A stretch of 64,000 nucleotides of DNA, taken from Trematomus loennbergii (taxonomy: Eukaryota; Chordata; Actinopteri; Perciformes; Nototheniidae). Below, piece by piece: positions 11,895 through 22,683 of this stretch. Position 1 is the stretch's first letter. Each line of letters starts with the position of its first letter. The notes beneath the pieces are model-generated. The model did not search any database. It was not told where the DNA came from and saw only the letters and a program-made list of their open reading frames with translations. Made by a program: the position numbers and the translations under genes. The DNA is taken from positions 37,501-101,500 of the forward strand of contig JAAOOA010000384.1 of NCBI GenBank assembly GCA_012861695.1. Direction: 5' to 3'.

Positions 11895-12463
11895 AGGCCC
11901 GTCCACACAGCAGCGTTAAAAAAATCTTGGAGGTGGGCGTATCTGAAGCTTGGGGATTTTTTGCGAGCAAGGCACCAACAACCAATCACATGCATCTCCC
12001 GCCCCCGACATACGAAGCAAAAAAGCCCGAAGTAAACTGGATATAAACTCCAGGCGAAAACCTACCACTGTCTCTGCCACCTCCCCCATGCCTGGCTCCT
12101 CCGGTTTATATCCCGGTAGGTCTGGTCATAAAGCACCGGGTGATTCCCTACCGCTAATTTCTCCTCCATGTTTTGGATATGAGGAAATGACCTGCGGTAT
12201 GTCTCTCCCAGCATACACGCCGTTTGATTGGCTAGAGCTTGAACTGTCAGATTTGCGTACACGGGATTTGATTGGCTGACGCTTCCACCTCAGCCTCAAA
12301 AGTTGAACATTGTTCAACTTTGAATCCTCAAAATCCTGAAAATCTCCGCTCGCCTGCCCACAATGCAGTTCGGCGAAAAGTGAGGGAAAGTGACGTCACC
12401 CCATTCAAAGTGAATGGGCAGAAGCGTTTCAAGATTTTTTAACGCTGCTGTGGAGACGGCCCG
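11895..12463. mobile_element. MITE with ends related to GGCCCGTCCACACAGCAGCG
   Basis: The ends GGCCCGTCCACACAGCAGCG and (reverse complement of the right end) GGGCCGTCTCCACAGCAGCG, each continuing TTAAAAAATCTTG, form imperfect TIRs of about 33 bp. TTA lies on both outer sides. A 3-bp TTA target suggests a PIF/Harbinger-type non-autonomous element. This assignment is tentative. Confidence 0.7.
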
Positions 12464-13830
12464 TTACAGCGTCCCAAAACTCTTCCATTAGGACAAAACG
12501 AAACGCGCTGCAGCTTCAGAAACGAGGCAGATATAAAAACACTAATGTGCCAAAACACATGTTTGAATCAAAACATAATGGCACGAGTTATGGGACAATA
12601 ACACAAAGGGAAGACATTTACATTCGATTCAAAGGGAAGTAGGAATGGAAAGCACTTGGGGGGGGGGGAACAGGGGAGACCAGAGCATCGTTAGCAGGAT
12701 AAGATTAGGACGCTCCAGATTGAACTCCTCACTGCATCTAATTGGAAAACATCCAACTGGTAATTGTGATGGTTGCCAATAACCAGAGACCATAGAACGT
12801 GTATGTTTTGTTGCCCAGAGACATTCTGAAATCTGCACTGGAAATAAAATCACATTATGGAAATGGCTCTTAAAACCAATCTTCACAAGAAACACTGGAG
12901 ATGAGGTTCTTCGCATTTCTCAAAAAAAACTGGTCTGATCTCAAGAATATAATTGAAAGACTCCATAAATCAACAGTAGGTGGCGACGATGCTCCAACTG
13001 GTTGCAAATTGCCATTAATCAGAAGAAGAAGAAGAAGAAGAAGAGAAGAAGAAGAAGAAGAAGAAGAAGAAGAAGAAGAAGAAGGCCCAATCCCAAACCA
13101 TGCCCTACCCTCTTGCTTCAGAAGCGAGGCAAGAATACTTCCTGGCATTCGGAAAACAAAGAGTGGAACAGGCTAGCAAGTGTGCAGGTGTGCGTCATAT
13201 GAGAGGCCCCGCCTCTTACATCTTCCGCCACAGATTTGGGGAAATTGGTCCATGCGCAAAGCATTGTGGGGATTTTAAGACCGCGGAGTCTACTCATGTG
13301 CAGCCTCGATATTTCTCCAAACGGAGTACGCCGGGCTCGGTAGAATTCCAAGTATGCTGGAGATTGGAACAGTACTTCGGCGGCACTCGATGACGTAGTA
13401 TGCTTGAAATAGTGGCTCTGAAGCAGCTTTACTCACGATTGAGAAACACCCACACTCGCAGCTCAACGAGGCTCCCTCCTGTCAGATGGAGGGAGTAAAT
13501 ACAGCAGCAAGCTTTGGGACAAACTCCCCTCTCTCCGGCAGAAACAGGAATGCCGTAACTGTAACAACGGTTTCAAATCAGCATCTCTTTGACAAAACTT
13601 AACATTAATAACTCAAATAAAACTCCAAACATCTTTCATTGTGTTACTTTTTCTGTAAAGCTCTATTAGTTTTAAACCTGATGTTTATAAGCTTCTTAGT
13701 TTTTGCAACAGTCTGTAAATATACACAACTTTATAATAAAATGCACACATTGACCTTTTCTAGACTAAACACAGGTACGATCCTAAGTTAAAAACATATG
13801 AGGTTATCATGAGGTTGTTAGCATCGCAGT
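12464..13830. other. Intergenic with G run and GAA microsatellite
   Basis: A G homopolymer lies at about 12660-12668, and a (GAA)n/(AAG)n tract of about 65 bp at 13019-13083. Sequence near 12490-12560 (CTGCAGCTTCAGAAACGAGG...) is a diverged match to about 22505-22550, so it is part of a dispersed repeat. No gene seen. Confidence 0.5.
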
Positions 13831-14052
13831 TTATCAGTGGATGTTTGCTGGAACTGTTTGTAAACAGCGTGTTTCCTGACGGACACACACAGCGTGACTC
13901 CGGTCAGGTAGAGACCAGTCTCCAGTCAGCACCGATGCAGACTCGCTGTTTGAGGGCTTGATAGCCCACTCCCCTCCACACCGCTCCACACTCGTTGGTT
14001 TGGAACAGCACTTAATGTGGCAGACCCTCCACGTGAACGCGCAAACGGAGGG

Positions 14053-14668
14053 GTAGTGTGTTGGGGTAGGGTGTTGGGGTAGGGTGTAGGGGTAGTGTGT
14101 TGGGGTAGGGTGTAGGGTAGGGTGTAGGGGTAGGGTGTAGGGGTAGGGTGTTGGGGTAGTGTTGGGGTAGGGTGTAGGGGTAGTGTGTTGGGGTAGGGTG
14201 TAGGGGTAGGGTGTAGGGGTAGGGTGTTGGGGTAGTGTGTTGGGGTAGGGTGTTGGGGTAGTGTGTTGGGGTAGGGTGTAGGGGTAGGGTGTTGGGGTAG
14301 TGTGTTGGGGTAGGTGTTGGGGTAGTGTGTTGGGGTAGGTGTAGGGGTAGGGTGTTGGGGTAGTGTGTTGGGTAGGGTGTAGGGGTAGGGTGTTGGGGTA
14401 GTGTGTTGGGGTAGGGTGTAGGGGTAGGGTGTTGGGGTAGTGTGTTGGGGTAGGGTGTTGGGGTAGTGTGTTGGGGTAGGGTGTAGGGGTAGGGTGTTGG
14501 GGTAGGGTGTAGGGTAGGGTGTTGGGGTAGTGTGTTGGGGTAGGGTGTAGGGGTAGGGTGTTGGGGTAGGGTGTAGGGGTAGGGTGTAGGGGTAGGGTGT
14601 AGGGGTAGGGTGTTGGGGTAGGGTGTAGGGGTAGGGTGTAGGGTAGGGTGTTGGGTAGGGTGTAGGGG
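14053..14668 (+). repeat. G-rich short-unit minisatellite (GTGTTGGGGTAGG-type)
   Basis: About 600 bp of 11-13 bp units mixing TGTTGGGGTAGGG, TGTAGGGGTAGGG and TGTTGGGGTAGTG. The + strand has dense runs of three or four Gs with short loops, so it could form G-quadruplexes. The - strand reads as a false Thr-Pro-Tyr repeat in all three frames, which shows the open frames are not selected. Confidence 0.95.
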
Positions 14669-15655
14669 CGGTTTGGGATTGGGCCCAAGAAGACATGTTT
14701 GCACTTGTCTGCCACCATAGCACAATCAAAGATCAATAGCATGAGAGGCAAACATTAAACAGTCATTAACATATAATTTGCACATTTCCCATAAATAATA
14801 TTGTAGTTTTTATTGTAACATTGCATTTCCTAAATTATAAATCTCAGCACCCCAAAAAAAATGTCATGCATTAGTTGGACAATATACTTTATTGTCAAAT
14901 TCATAATAACCATTTTACATCAACACAAACACTTTTACATATATACAAGTTATTCACAAATCAGCCTACAAACAAATGAGACTATTATTACAAACTACTA
15001 TCTCAATGACGTCTACAACTGCTGTATGGAAATTTAGAGCTGCCTGCTTCTTCTTTTTCTGCTTCAACATGCTTAATAACTGCATTTCCACAAAAAAACT
15101 CCAGTGATTGTTGTAACACTGTGGAATGAGTCAGTCATCATAATGCATGATGATACATCCCACTAGAAGTAATGGCTTCCTTGAGATATTTAGAGGAAAT
15201 ACCACTAGTCTCATCTTAATTGCTCCACAGCAAAAAGCAAAATGGATCCACAACCAAGTGAAGCTTAAACCCTTGAGAAGCCACCGGTGGGAAAGATGTT
15301 TGATAAGTCCAGGCTAAAGAGATGACGTAATTGTAAAATAAAACAGAACACAAACTAAATAACATGCCTTGCCACAGCAGGATGTGCCCTTTAGCCCTAA
15401 TGCCTCACTTAGCCCTTTAAACATGTAGGAAATAACACAGGAAATGAAACGCAGAGTTAGCAAAAGGTTCCCTAAAAGTTAAAAAGGACACCTGCTGACT
15501 TCTGTATGTCTGAGTGTAGACATCCTGACATCTTTTGAAATACTGGTGTTTTCCTCATTGGCTTTTTAGTTCACGTTTTCTGTCGCTGTTTAGAATCTGT
15601 GTCGCTGTGTTTCGTCACAGTTGTTACAAGACTCAACTTCAGGATGTTTCCTCAC
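14669..15655. other. No gene recognised
   Basis: AT-rich sequence between the G-rich array and the most 3' LBH-gene exon recognised. Further 3' exons of that gene would be expected here or beyond, but I could not identify one with confidence. The - strand frame at 13834-14010 next to the array is not convincing. Confidence 0.4.
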
Positions 15656-15746
15656 CGCTGGTCCTCCGAGGTGAAGTCAGTGAGGGCCGGAGCGCTGCTC
15701 GGGGGAAGAGTGGGGGTGTCGTCTCTAAAAGCATCCGACTGGAGGT
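15656..15746 (-). CDS. LBH-domain protein gene, exon d (91 nt)
   Basis: On the - strand, after TTTCTGCAG, the exon reads (D)LQSDAFRDDTPTLPPSSAP and on to LTDFTSEDQ, ending at a GTGAGG donor. It enters with 2 nt that complete the G left by the LBH exon at 19533-19778, giving LTLI-D-LQSD. That phase match is the main support that both belong to one gene. The sequence is acidic, Ser/Pro-rich and probably disordered. Function unknown. Confidence 0.6.
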
Positions 15747-16114
15747 CTGCAGAAACATATAAAGACACCATGTGTTAATGCTATGTTGAAAACAAGAGTG
15801 TCAGTTAGGTGCTTTAGAATACTACCATAAATAGGTTTGCTCCTGTGTATAGAGTGGTGCAAGAATTAGTGCTAAAACCGGGAAATGATTGCGCATTTTA
15901 TCACTTCCTGTGCCCTGGTGTGGAAGTCAGTGGAGTTTTGAGTGTGTTTTTTGGTTGTTATCCTGAAATATAGTCTGTGGTTAACACTTAAGCTGAAGAG
16001 ATTTGAAGTGTACGACAAAAAATACGTCAGTAAATATACCCCACTGGTGAATTTAAAAACAGAGGTTGCTAACAAGTGTCTAAATGAGACGACTAAATGT
16101 CATCATGCCCCAAC

Positions 16115-16529
16115 CCAGTCTCACGGCATTTCGTTACTCAATATCTTACCCTAAGCCTAACCCTATGCCTTTTATTTTAAATTGTATAATGTCTGAGTTT
16201 TTTTACCGTCAGTGAGGAAAAGAAATGGCTCAGAGCCTCAGATACTGACATCTGTATTTTATGTCATCTTTTTTTCCTTCTAATTTGTTATTATTTGGTG
16301 CAGGCACGAAACATACTACCAAGAAATACATTGCTTCTAAAATCGTTCTGTGTCAGAATACTTAAATCTGTATTTTTTTAAATGTCTTTTTCCTTCTAAT
16401 TTGTTATTATTTACATTGCTTTTAAAATCGTTCTGTGTGACACGAAAAAAATTGCGAAATCGTGTTGGTGAACACGAATCAATAGATTAATTTCGTGACT
16501 ATAACACGAAATGCCGTGAGACTGTGTTG
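16115..16529. mobile_element. MITE with CAGTCTCACGGCATTTCGT ends, nested
   Basis: The left end CCAGTCTCACGGCATTTCGT and the right end ACGAAATGCCGTGAGACTG are inverted. The flanks CATGCCCCAAC and CATGCCCAAC look like a target duplication of about 10 bp. It is inserted exactly between the left flank and the first 72-bp unit. The equivalent site of copy 1 (about 2660-2675) lacks it. Confidence 0.8.
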
Positions 16530-16533
16530 CATG

Positions 16534-17763
16534 CCCAACATTAGCCGCCTTTAGCTTAGCGGTGGTGACGTGAAGTCATGTGACCGTGTTGTAGTTCCTT
16601 TATAGCCCAACATTAGCCGCCTTTAGCTTAGCGGTGGTGACGTGAAGTCATGTGACCGTGCTGTAGTTCCTTTATAGCCCAACATTAGCCGCCTTTAGCT
16701 TAGCGGTGGTGACGTGAAGTCATGTGACCGTGCTGTAGTTCCTTTATAGCCCAACATTAGCCACCTTTAGCTTAGCGGTGGGGACGTGAAGTCATGTGAC
16801 CGTGTTGTAGTTCCTTTATAGCCCAACATTAGCCACCTTTAGCTTAGCGGTGGGACGTGAAGTCATGTGACCGTGTTGTAGTTCCTTTATAGCCCAACAT
16901 TAGCCACCTTTAGCTTAGCGGTGGTGACGTGAAGTCATGTGACCGTGCTGTAGTTCCTTTATAGCCCAACATTAGCCGCCTTTAGCTTAGCGGTGGTGAC
17001 GTGAAGTCATGTGACCGTGTTGTAGTTCCTTTATAGCCCAACATTAGCCACCTTTAGCTTAGCGGTGGTGACGTGAAGTCATGTGACCGTGCTGTAGTTC
17101 CTTTATAGCCCAACATTAGCCACCTTTAGCTTAGCGGTGGTGACGTGAAGTCATGTGACCGTGCTGTAGTTCCTTTATAGCCCAACATTAGCCGCCTTTA
17201 GCTTAGCGGTGGTGACGTGAAGTCATGTGACCGTGCTGTATTTCCTTTATAGCCCAACATTAGCCGCCTTTAGCTTGGCGGTGGTGATGTGAAGTCATGT
17301 GACCGTGCTGTAGTTCCTTTATAGCCCAACATTAGCCACCTTTAGCTTAGCGGTGGTGTCGTGAAGTCATGTGACCGTGCTGTAGTTCCTTTATAGCCCA
17401 ACATTAGCCGCCTTTAGCTTAGCGCTGGTGACGTGAAGTCATGTGACCGTGCTGTAGTTCCTTTATAGTCCAACATTAGCCTCCTTTAGCTTAGCGGTGG
17501 TGACGTGAAGTCATGTGACCGTGCTGTAGTTCCTTTATAGCCCAACATTAGCCACCTTTAGCTTAGCGGTGGTGACGTGAAGTCATGTGACCGTGCTGTA
17601 GTTCCTTTATAGCCCAACATTAGCCGCCTTTAGCTTAGCGGTGGTGACGTGAAGTCATGTGACCGTGCTGTAGTTCCTTTATAGCCCAACATTAGCCACC
17701 TTTAGCTTAGCGGTGGTGACGTGAAGTCATGTGACCGTGCTGTAGTGCCTTTATAGCCTAACG
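16534..17763 (+). repeat. 72-bp minisatellite, copy 2 (about 17 units)
   Basis: Same unit as at 2672-4966 with high identity. The CCGCC variant is commoner here, while CCTCC is commoner in copy 1, so each array has been partly homogenised on its own. Confidence 0.95.
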
Positions 17764-18179
17764 TTAGCTTTTTGCTTCAGAAATCATAAAGTGGTTTTAA
17801 TTTGTGGAGATTATCCTGCTGAACTAAACGTGTAAGTATCATAAACATTTGTTTGACACAGAGATTATTTTCTGCAATAATCCAAAACCATATTCGACAT
17901 AAGCAACGTATTTTATGTTGTATAACAAAACGCAAAAATCTCTTCAGTTTGTGTTAACCACAGGCCATATTTTAGGATAACAACCAAGAACACACTCAGT
18001 AATCCACTGACTTCAACACTAGGGCACAGAAAATCTGGGTGTTTTCCAGAATGAAACAAGACCCCTGGAAATGCTGACTCTTATTATTATTATTTGGTTT
18101 TTGGTGGCATGCACACCACTTTGTCTGTTTCAGTCTGTGAGGTCAAATTCCCACCAAATAATTAGAGAAGTGAAGGTTA

Positions 18180-18350
18180 TGTGCCTTGTATTTATTCTTA
18201 TGTGTGCCTTTTATCTATTCTTATGTGTACCTTTTATCAGTTCTTGTAATATTATATTTTATTGTAATGTTATGTTCATTGTGAAGCACTTTGGCAAACC
18301 CTCTGTTTTTAAAATGTGCTATAGAAATAAAGTGGATTGGATTGGATGGT
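18180..18350 (+). mobile_element. L2-type LINE 3' end
   Basis: The sequence GTGAAGCACTTTGG ... GTGCTATAGAAATAAAGTGG, ending in tandem ATTGG repeats, is typical of the 3' terminus of fish L2 LINEs. It is 5' truncated and carries no open frame. Confidence 0.6.
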
Positions 18351-18402
18351 ATAAAAGCGCTGACTCTGTGAGAATCTTTAATAGAGTGTTTTCAGAACAT
18401 AT

Positions 18403-18440
18403 TAGATTCAAGATTCAAGGCTTTTATTGTCAACTTCGTT
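18403..18440 (-). mobile_element. Retroposon 3' tail fragment
   Basis: A short ATTCAAGATTCAAGGCTTTT tail, the same family as at 19784-19912, 30580-30780 and 32600-32775. Confidence 0.5.
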
Positions 18441-18486
18441 ATTGTACTTAAAGGTCCCATGTCATGGCCATTTCTACTTTCAGTGG

Positions 18487-18740
18487 TTGAATGCAGTGTT
18501 GAACAGGTGGGTTTTGAGTGATGTTTTGAATGCTGTGAGGGAGGAAGAGTCTCTGATGGATTGGGGTAGTGAGTTCCAGAGAGTGGGTGCAGCAACGGAG
18601 AAGGCTCTGCCGCCCCAGGACTTGAGGTTGGTCCGGGTGGGGGGGGACAGGATGTTGGCAGTAGCAGAGCGGAGGGAGTGAGTGGGAGTGTGTCTGTGGA
18701 GGAGGTCAGTCAGGTAGGATGGGGCCAGGTTATGAATTTT
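18487..18740 (-). pseudogene. L2-type LINE ORF2 C-terminal fragment
   Basis: Read on the - strand the region encodes APSYLTDLLHRHTPTHSLRS, then RAFSVAAPTLWNSLPQSIRD and TAFKTSLKTHLFNTAF. This is the standard C terminus downstream of the reverse transcriptase in fish L2/CR1-group elements. It has neither the RT core nor the endonuclease, so it is a dead fragment. Confidence 0.75.
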
Positions 18741-18999
18741 GAACCCAAATACCTGTACTTTCTACTTCTTACATGTTGAACACAAATACCTGTACTTTCT
18801 ACTTCTTACATGTTGAACCCAAATACCTGTACTTTCTACTTCTTACATGTTGAACACAAATACCTGTACTTTCTACTTCTTACATGTTGAACCCAAATAC
18901 CTGTACTTTCTACTTCTTACATGTTGAACACAAATACCTGTACTTTCTACTTCTTACATGTTGAACCCAAATACCTGTACTTTCTACTTCTCACATTTC
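18739..18999 (+). repeat. 37-bp minisatellite (7 units)
   Basis: Seven copies of a 37-bp unit (AAATACCTGTACTTTCTACT ... TGTTGAAC), alternating ACACAAAT and ACCCAAAT between successive units. This suggests expansion as a 74-bp dimer. Confidence 0.9.
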
Positions 19000-19532
19000 C
19001 AAACAGGCTGGTTCCTTTAGTTTGAATGTGTGTTTGGTGGCGTGATCATTATTATTTAGAGTCATTGCGTGCCTATTGATTTGAACACGATCCGTGTATC
19101 CATCATTTCCTGGTCTTCTCTAAAGAAAGGGACCAATGAAAACGTTGTCATGTTGCCGTTGTTCAGCATGGAAACATTCATTAGCTAACAATGACATTAT
19201 TGTTCTATTCATATAAAGGGAGGTCAGGTACTCTTTAAAACAGCTGCTAGTTATGGGTACTTTTTACTGAAGTACATTTCAAAGCCCTTTACTTTTACTT
19301 GAGTAAAGAATTTAGTCAGTACTTCTACTTTCACCAGAGTATTTTTAAACACGAGTATCTATACTTCTACTTGAGTACAGGATGTGTTATATCAATGAAA
19401 TGAAAATCTGAGGTCACAGAATCCTCCAACAGTGCAACACAATAAAACAGATAAAATAGTGCAAGTAAATACAAATAAATAGAATAGAAAGTAATATTTC
19501 TTCCACCTTTGAATATCACATGTCAGACTCAC
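19000..19532. other. Intronic, repeat-derived, no exon seen
   Basis: Lies between LBH-gene exons. The segment 19250-19385 (TTTACTTTTACTTGAGTAAAG, ACTTGAGTACAG) is a common fish interspersed repeat. Confidence 0.5.
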
Positions 19533-19778
19533 CGATGAGTGTCAAGCCTTGCTGCTGGTTCAGGTTAACCGACGTCTCCTCTTCCTCCTCTTCGTCTCCC
19601 CAGTCTGCGATGTTTGCGGGGGGATGCATTGTTCCAGGAATAAATCCTCCTCGTCTTCCTCCATTTCGGGGTTTTCCGGAGGCCATCGCAGCTCGCCGCT
19701 CTCCACCTCGCTGAGCTCCGTGGGCTCCACCACGATGGAGGGCAGGCGCTCCTTTGCGTGGTCGTGGCCAGGGAAGAT
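19533..19778 (-). CDS. LBH-domain protein gene, exon c containing the LBH core; one frameshift
   Basis: The - strand exon begins IFPGHDHAKERLPSIVVEPT, followed by a segment with SEVESGELRWPPENP. This matches the LBH (limb-bud-and-heart) domain, whose hallmark is (K/E)RLPSIVVEPTE ... VESGELRWPPE. LBH proteins are small acidic nuclear regulators of transcription. Downstream it reads EEDEEDLFLEQCIPP, then, after a missing C in a CCCCCC run, ANIADWGDEEEEEETSVNLN and QQQGLTLI. The protein appears longer and more acidic than LBH itself. The acceptor is CTCCAG, the donor GTGAGT and the exit phase 1, which fits exon d. The paralogue is not identified. Confidence 0.75.
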
Positions 19779-19783
19779 CTGGA

Positions 19784-19912
19784 GATTCAAGATTCAAAGG
19801 TTTTATTGTCATATGCACAAAGCTACAGTGTAGGAATGGCAATGAAATTATTCTGACCTGAGCTCCTCCAACAATGCAACATATAATAATAACATACAGA
19901 AATACAAAATAT
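19784..19912 (-). mobile_element. Retroposon 3' tail ending at a splice acceptor
   Basis: On the - strand: ATATGTTGCATTGTTGG ... GCATATGACAATAAAACC, then TTTGAATCTTGAATC. The same sequence occurs at 32600-32775 and, diverged, at 30580-30780. Here the tail runs to within a few bases of the CCAG acceptor of the LBH exon. The LINE or SINE family is not assigned. Confidence 0.65.
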
Positions 19913-19918
19913 GTTTAG

Positions 19919-20627
19919 GTTCATATCAGTATGTCTCTACTTTAAAGAGTCCTCTCCTGCTGATGTTCAGGTGTATATCAGTATGTCTCTACTTTAAAGA
20001 GTCCTCTCCTGCTGATGTTCAGGTGTGTATCAGTATGTAGTGTCTCTACTTTAAAGAGTCCTCTCCTGCTGATGTTCAGGTGTATATCAGTATGTAGTGT
20101 CTCTACTTTAAAGAGTCCTCTCCTGCTGATGTTCAGGTGTATATCAGTATGTAGTGTCTCTACTTTAAAGAGTCCTCTCCTGCTGATGTTCAGGTGTATA
20201 TCAGTATGTCTCTACTTTAAAGAGTCCTCTCCACCTGATGTTCAGGTGTATATCAGTATGTAGTGTCTCTACTTTAAAGAGTCCTCTCCTGCTGATGTTC
20301 AGGTGTATATCAGTATGTCTCTACTTTAAAGAGTCCTCTCCTGCTGATGTTCAGGTGTATATCAGTATGTAGTGTCTCTACTTTAAAGAGTCCTCTCCTG
20401 CTGATGTTCAGGTGTATATCAGTATGTAGTGTCTCTACTTTAAAGAGTCCTCTCCTGCTGATGTTCAGGTGTATATCAGTATGTAGTGTCTCTACTTTAA
20501 AGAGTCCTCTCCTGCTGATGTTCAGGTGTATATCAGTATGTAGTGTCTCTACTTTAAAGAGTCCTCTCCTGCTGATGTTCAGGTGTATTTCAGTATGTAG
20601 TGTCTCTACTTTAAAGAGTCCTCTCAC
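19919..20627 (+). repeat. 57-bp minisatellite, locus B (about 12 units)
   Basis: Same unit as locus A, with some units shortened to CAGTATGTCTCTAC. The right edge coincides with the GTGAG splice donor of LBH-gene exon b on the - strand. Confidence 0.95.
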
Positions 20628-20699
20628 CTGGACGGTAATCTCTGGTCTTTTCTCTGCATGTCTTCACAGTTTGGATCCCCGCTCAGCTCCTCCATGAAT
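20628..20699 (-). CDS. LBH-domain protein gene, exon b (72 nt)
   Basis: After CTCTGCAG the - strand exon reads (G)FMEELSGDPNCEDMQRKD and on to RLPS, ending at a GTGAG donor. It enters in the phase left by exon a (GG plus A). Its exit phase does not match exon c. A one-base slip near AGAGAAAAG would give RPEITVQ-IFPGH across the junction, which resembles the YQIFPD of LBH, so a sequencing indel is suspected. Confidence 0.55.
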
Positions 20700-21385
20700 C
20701 TGCAGAGGAAACAAAACCATAATGAGACGAAAACAGATTCTCTTCTGTGTTCAAAAATCTGAATCTATAGAGTAAACAAATTAAGTGAAGTCAAAATATT
20801 TCCCATTATATTTCAGTTGAGTACAAGTATACGTGACACAGAAGGAAATACACAATTGAATTCCAAGGACCTCCAATTGTCCAGATGTACTTTTCAGCAT
20901 GCAAATATTCTCTTTCCAGATCTGAACCCTGCCTGGGTTTATTGTTCATTATTTTAGAAATTGACCCTGTGAAAATCGTTTCCAATAAAATCTCAACAAA
21001 CTGTAGAAACCCGAATGCTAGCTACATGCAGAACTACAAAAATAAACGTGTGCACACATGGCGTTGTTTGTCCCAGCAGAGATCCACATTTGGATGAAAT
21101 CACTCCATCCGGTTTTCTATGAAATAACATGACATCCCTTCCCCTTCAGATTAGTGCAATATAGGATTGTATCCCAAAATGGATTATGTCCTCTGCCGCT
21201 CATATTTTGTGTTCTCACAGATCTAATGCGCTGTTTTGGCTCGGCCAGTTATTACAAGCGCTGGAAGCCAAAGCTTTTAAAGTCTTCTCTCTACGTCATC
21301 TCTCAGGTTCTGTTATATTGATGTGAAAGAAACACCAAAAACAGTCACTTCTGCTAGCAAATATATGTTTACATTGTAAAATCAA
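20700..21385. other. Intronic, no exon seen
   Basis: Unique-looking AT-rich sequence upstream (- strand sense) of exon b. No repeat or exon recognised. Confidence 0.4.
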
Positions 21386-21387
21386 TA

Positions 21388-22339
21388 GGGGAGAAGGGGG
21401 TAAATTGAGCCAGTGGGTAAATTGAACCACCCCCTGTAACCAGGCAACGCCTTATAGTTGTAATCACGTGACCAGAAATTATGCAAGCTCCTCCCATTTC
21501 TCATTGCCTGTGAAAGAGAGATGCTGTGGTCTGGTAAGTAACATTTTTTACAAAAAAACGTTTTTTGCTTGTCAAAGTACATTTTCTAGATGTCAGCTAT
21601 ATCGGCTGTCATGTCAAAAAAAATGTATCCAGGTTTAAACAAATATATTGTATATGTTGATGTGTTGGCAGCGTATTAAACCATGTGAATCATTAAGCTA
21701 AAGATGACTCTGAATTTTAATGCTAGGCTATTTTTTCTAAAATGGTGGCTATGGGGTAAGTGCACCATGGGCCTTGGGGTAATTGAAGCCAGTTTTTCAA
21801 TGGAGAAATTAATGAAAGTAGGCCAAGTTGATAACAAGAGCTCATTGTAGGCTACATTTAAAGTTGAATTTACCCTGTGTTTGATTGGTAAGATGGATGA
21901 AATTGTATCACCATTTGTATGATTACTTTTCCTTTTATTAACATGTTAAAAAAAAATCAATCAATTCAATCGAAATTTATATAAAATATATTTGAAAAAC
22001 TAAACTTGTATTTGGTTTGTTATTTATTGTTCAAAGTTACCTTTAAGATTTGTTGTAGGTATGCCCAGGTTTGAACAGGTATGCCCAAGTTTGAACAGTG
22101 GTTCAATTTTCCCCCTGACCTGTATCAACTTACCCCTAACCCGGGGCAAGTTGAGCCACAAGACCACTTTTTTTAGAAGTCATATTTTCAATGCCTTGAT
22201 CAAATATTAATTCTTATCATTGCCATTGATGGAGACATCCTGAATTATAGGTGTGGGTTTTCATTTTTACTATGTGTCATTTCTCCTTGCTTAGAGGACA
22301 GCATAACTAAAAAATGGCTCAACTTACCGCACTCTCCCC
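21388..22339. mobile_element. 952-bp non-autonomous DNA transposon with TA target and GGGGAGA ends
   Basis: The left end GGGGAGAAGGGGGTAAATTG and the reverse complement of the right end GGGGAGAGTGCGGTAAGTTG form TIRs of about 26 bp with a few mismatches. TA flanks both sides (21386-21387, 22340-22341). Internal GGTAAATTGA/GGCAAGTTGAGCC motifs repeat the TIR sequence. No transposase frame. A TA target suggests Tc1/mariner-type transposition. Confidence 0.8.
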
Positions 22340-22683
22340 TACAATTGTTTCTCTCCTGGTCAGTACAACATATTATTGTGTTGTTTCATCACATAAAATG
22401 TAATTGAAGTGAATTAGGAATAAGGTACTTCTTACATCTGAAAGGTGACGCTAATGCTAATGCCAGTTTAAGGGGCAGACGCTATAACGATTTAAAATCC
22501 TCCATCATGAGAAACGCTCTGCAGCTTCAGAAGGATGCCGATATAAAAACACAAAGGTTCCACATGAAGAAACATCTCAGCAACAACACATGCAGCGTTT
22601 AGAGAACATTCAGCAACTTGAGGAGACATGCGCAGCGTTTACTAAAAGCTGCAGAAACCAAACGCTGCAAGAAGCTCAAAACA

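Larger units (their letters stand above)
15895..18042. mobile_element. Element with about 100-bp inverted ends carrying the 72-bp minisatellite (copy 2)
   Basis: The left end 15905-16005 (TGTGCCCTGGTGTGGAAGTC ... GTCTGTGGTTAACAC ... GAAGAGATTT) recurs as a reverse complement at 17935-18042. Between the ends lie a shared left flank, an inserted MITE (16115-16529), the 72-bp array and a shared right flank. The minisatellite is thus the interior of a TIR element. No transposase was found, and the outer target duplication could not be fixed. Confidence 0.75.

Noticed and set aside
14053..14668. Interstitial telomere
   Set aside because: Contains TAGGG but lacks tandem TTAGGG; the units are 11-13 bp.
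13834..14751. Three overlapping Thr-Pro-Tyr-rich frames of 237-305 codons on the - strand
   Set aside because: All three frames of a short G-rich repeat are open at once, as expected for low-complexity DNA, not for a structural protein.
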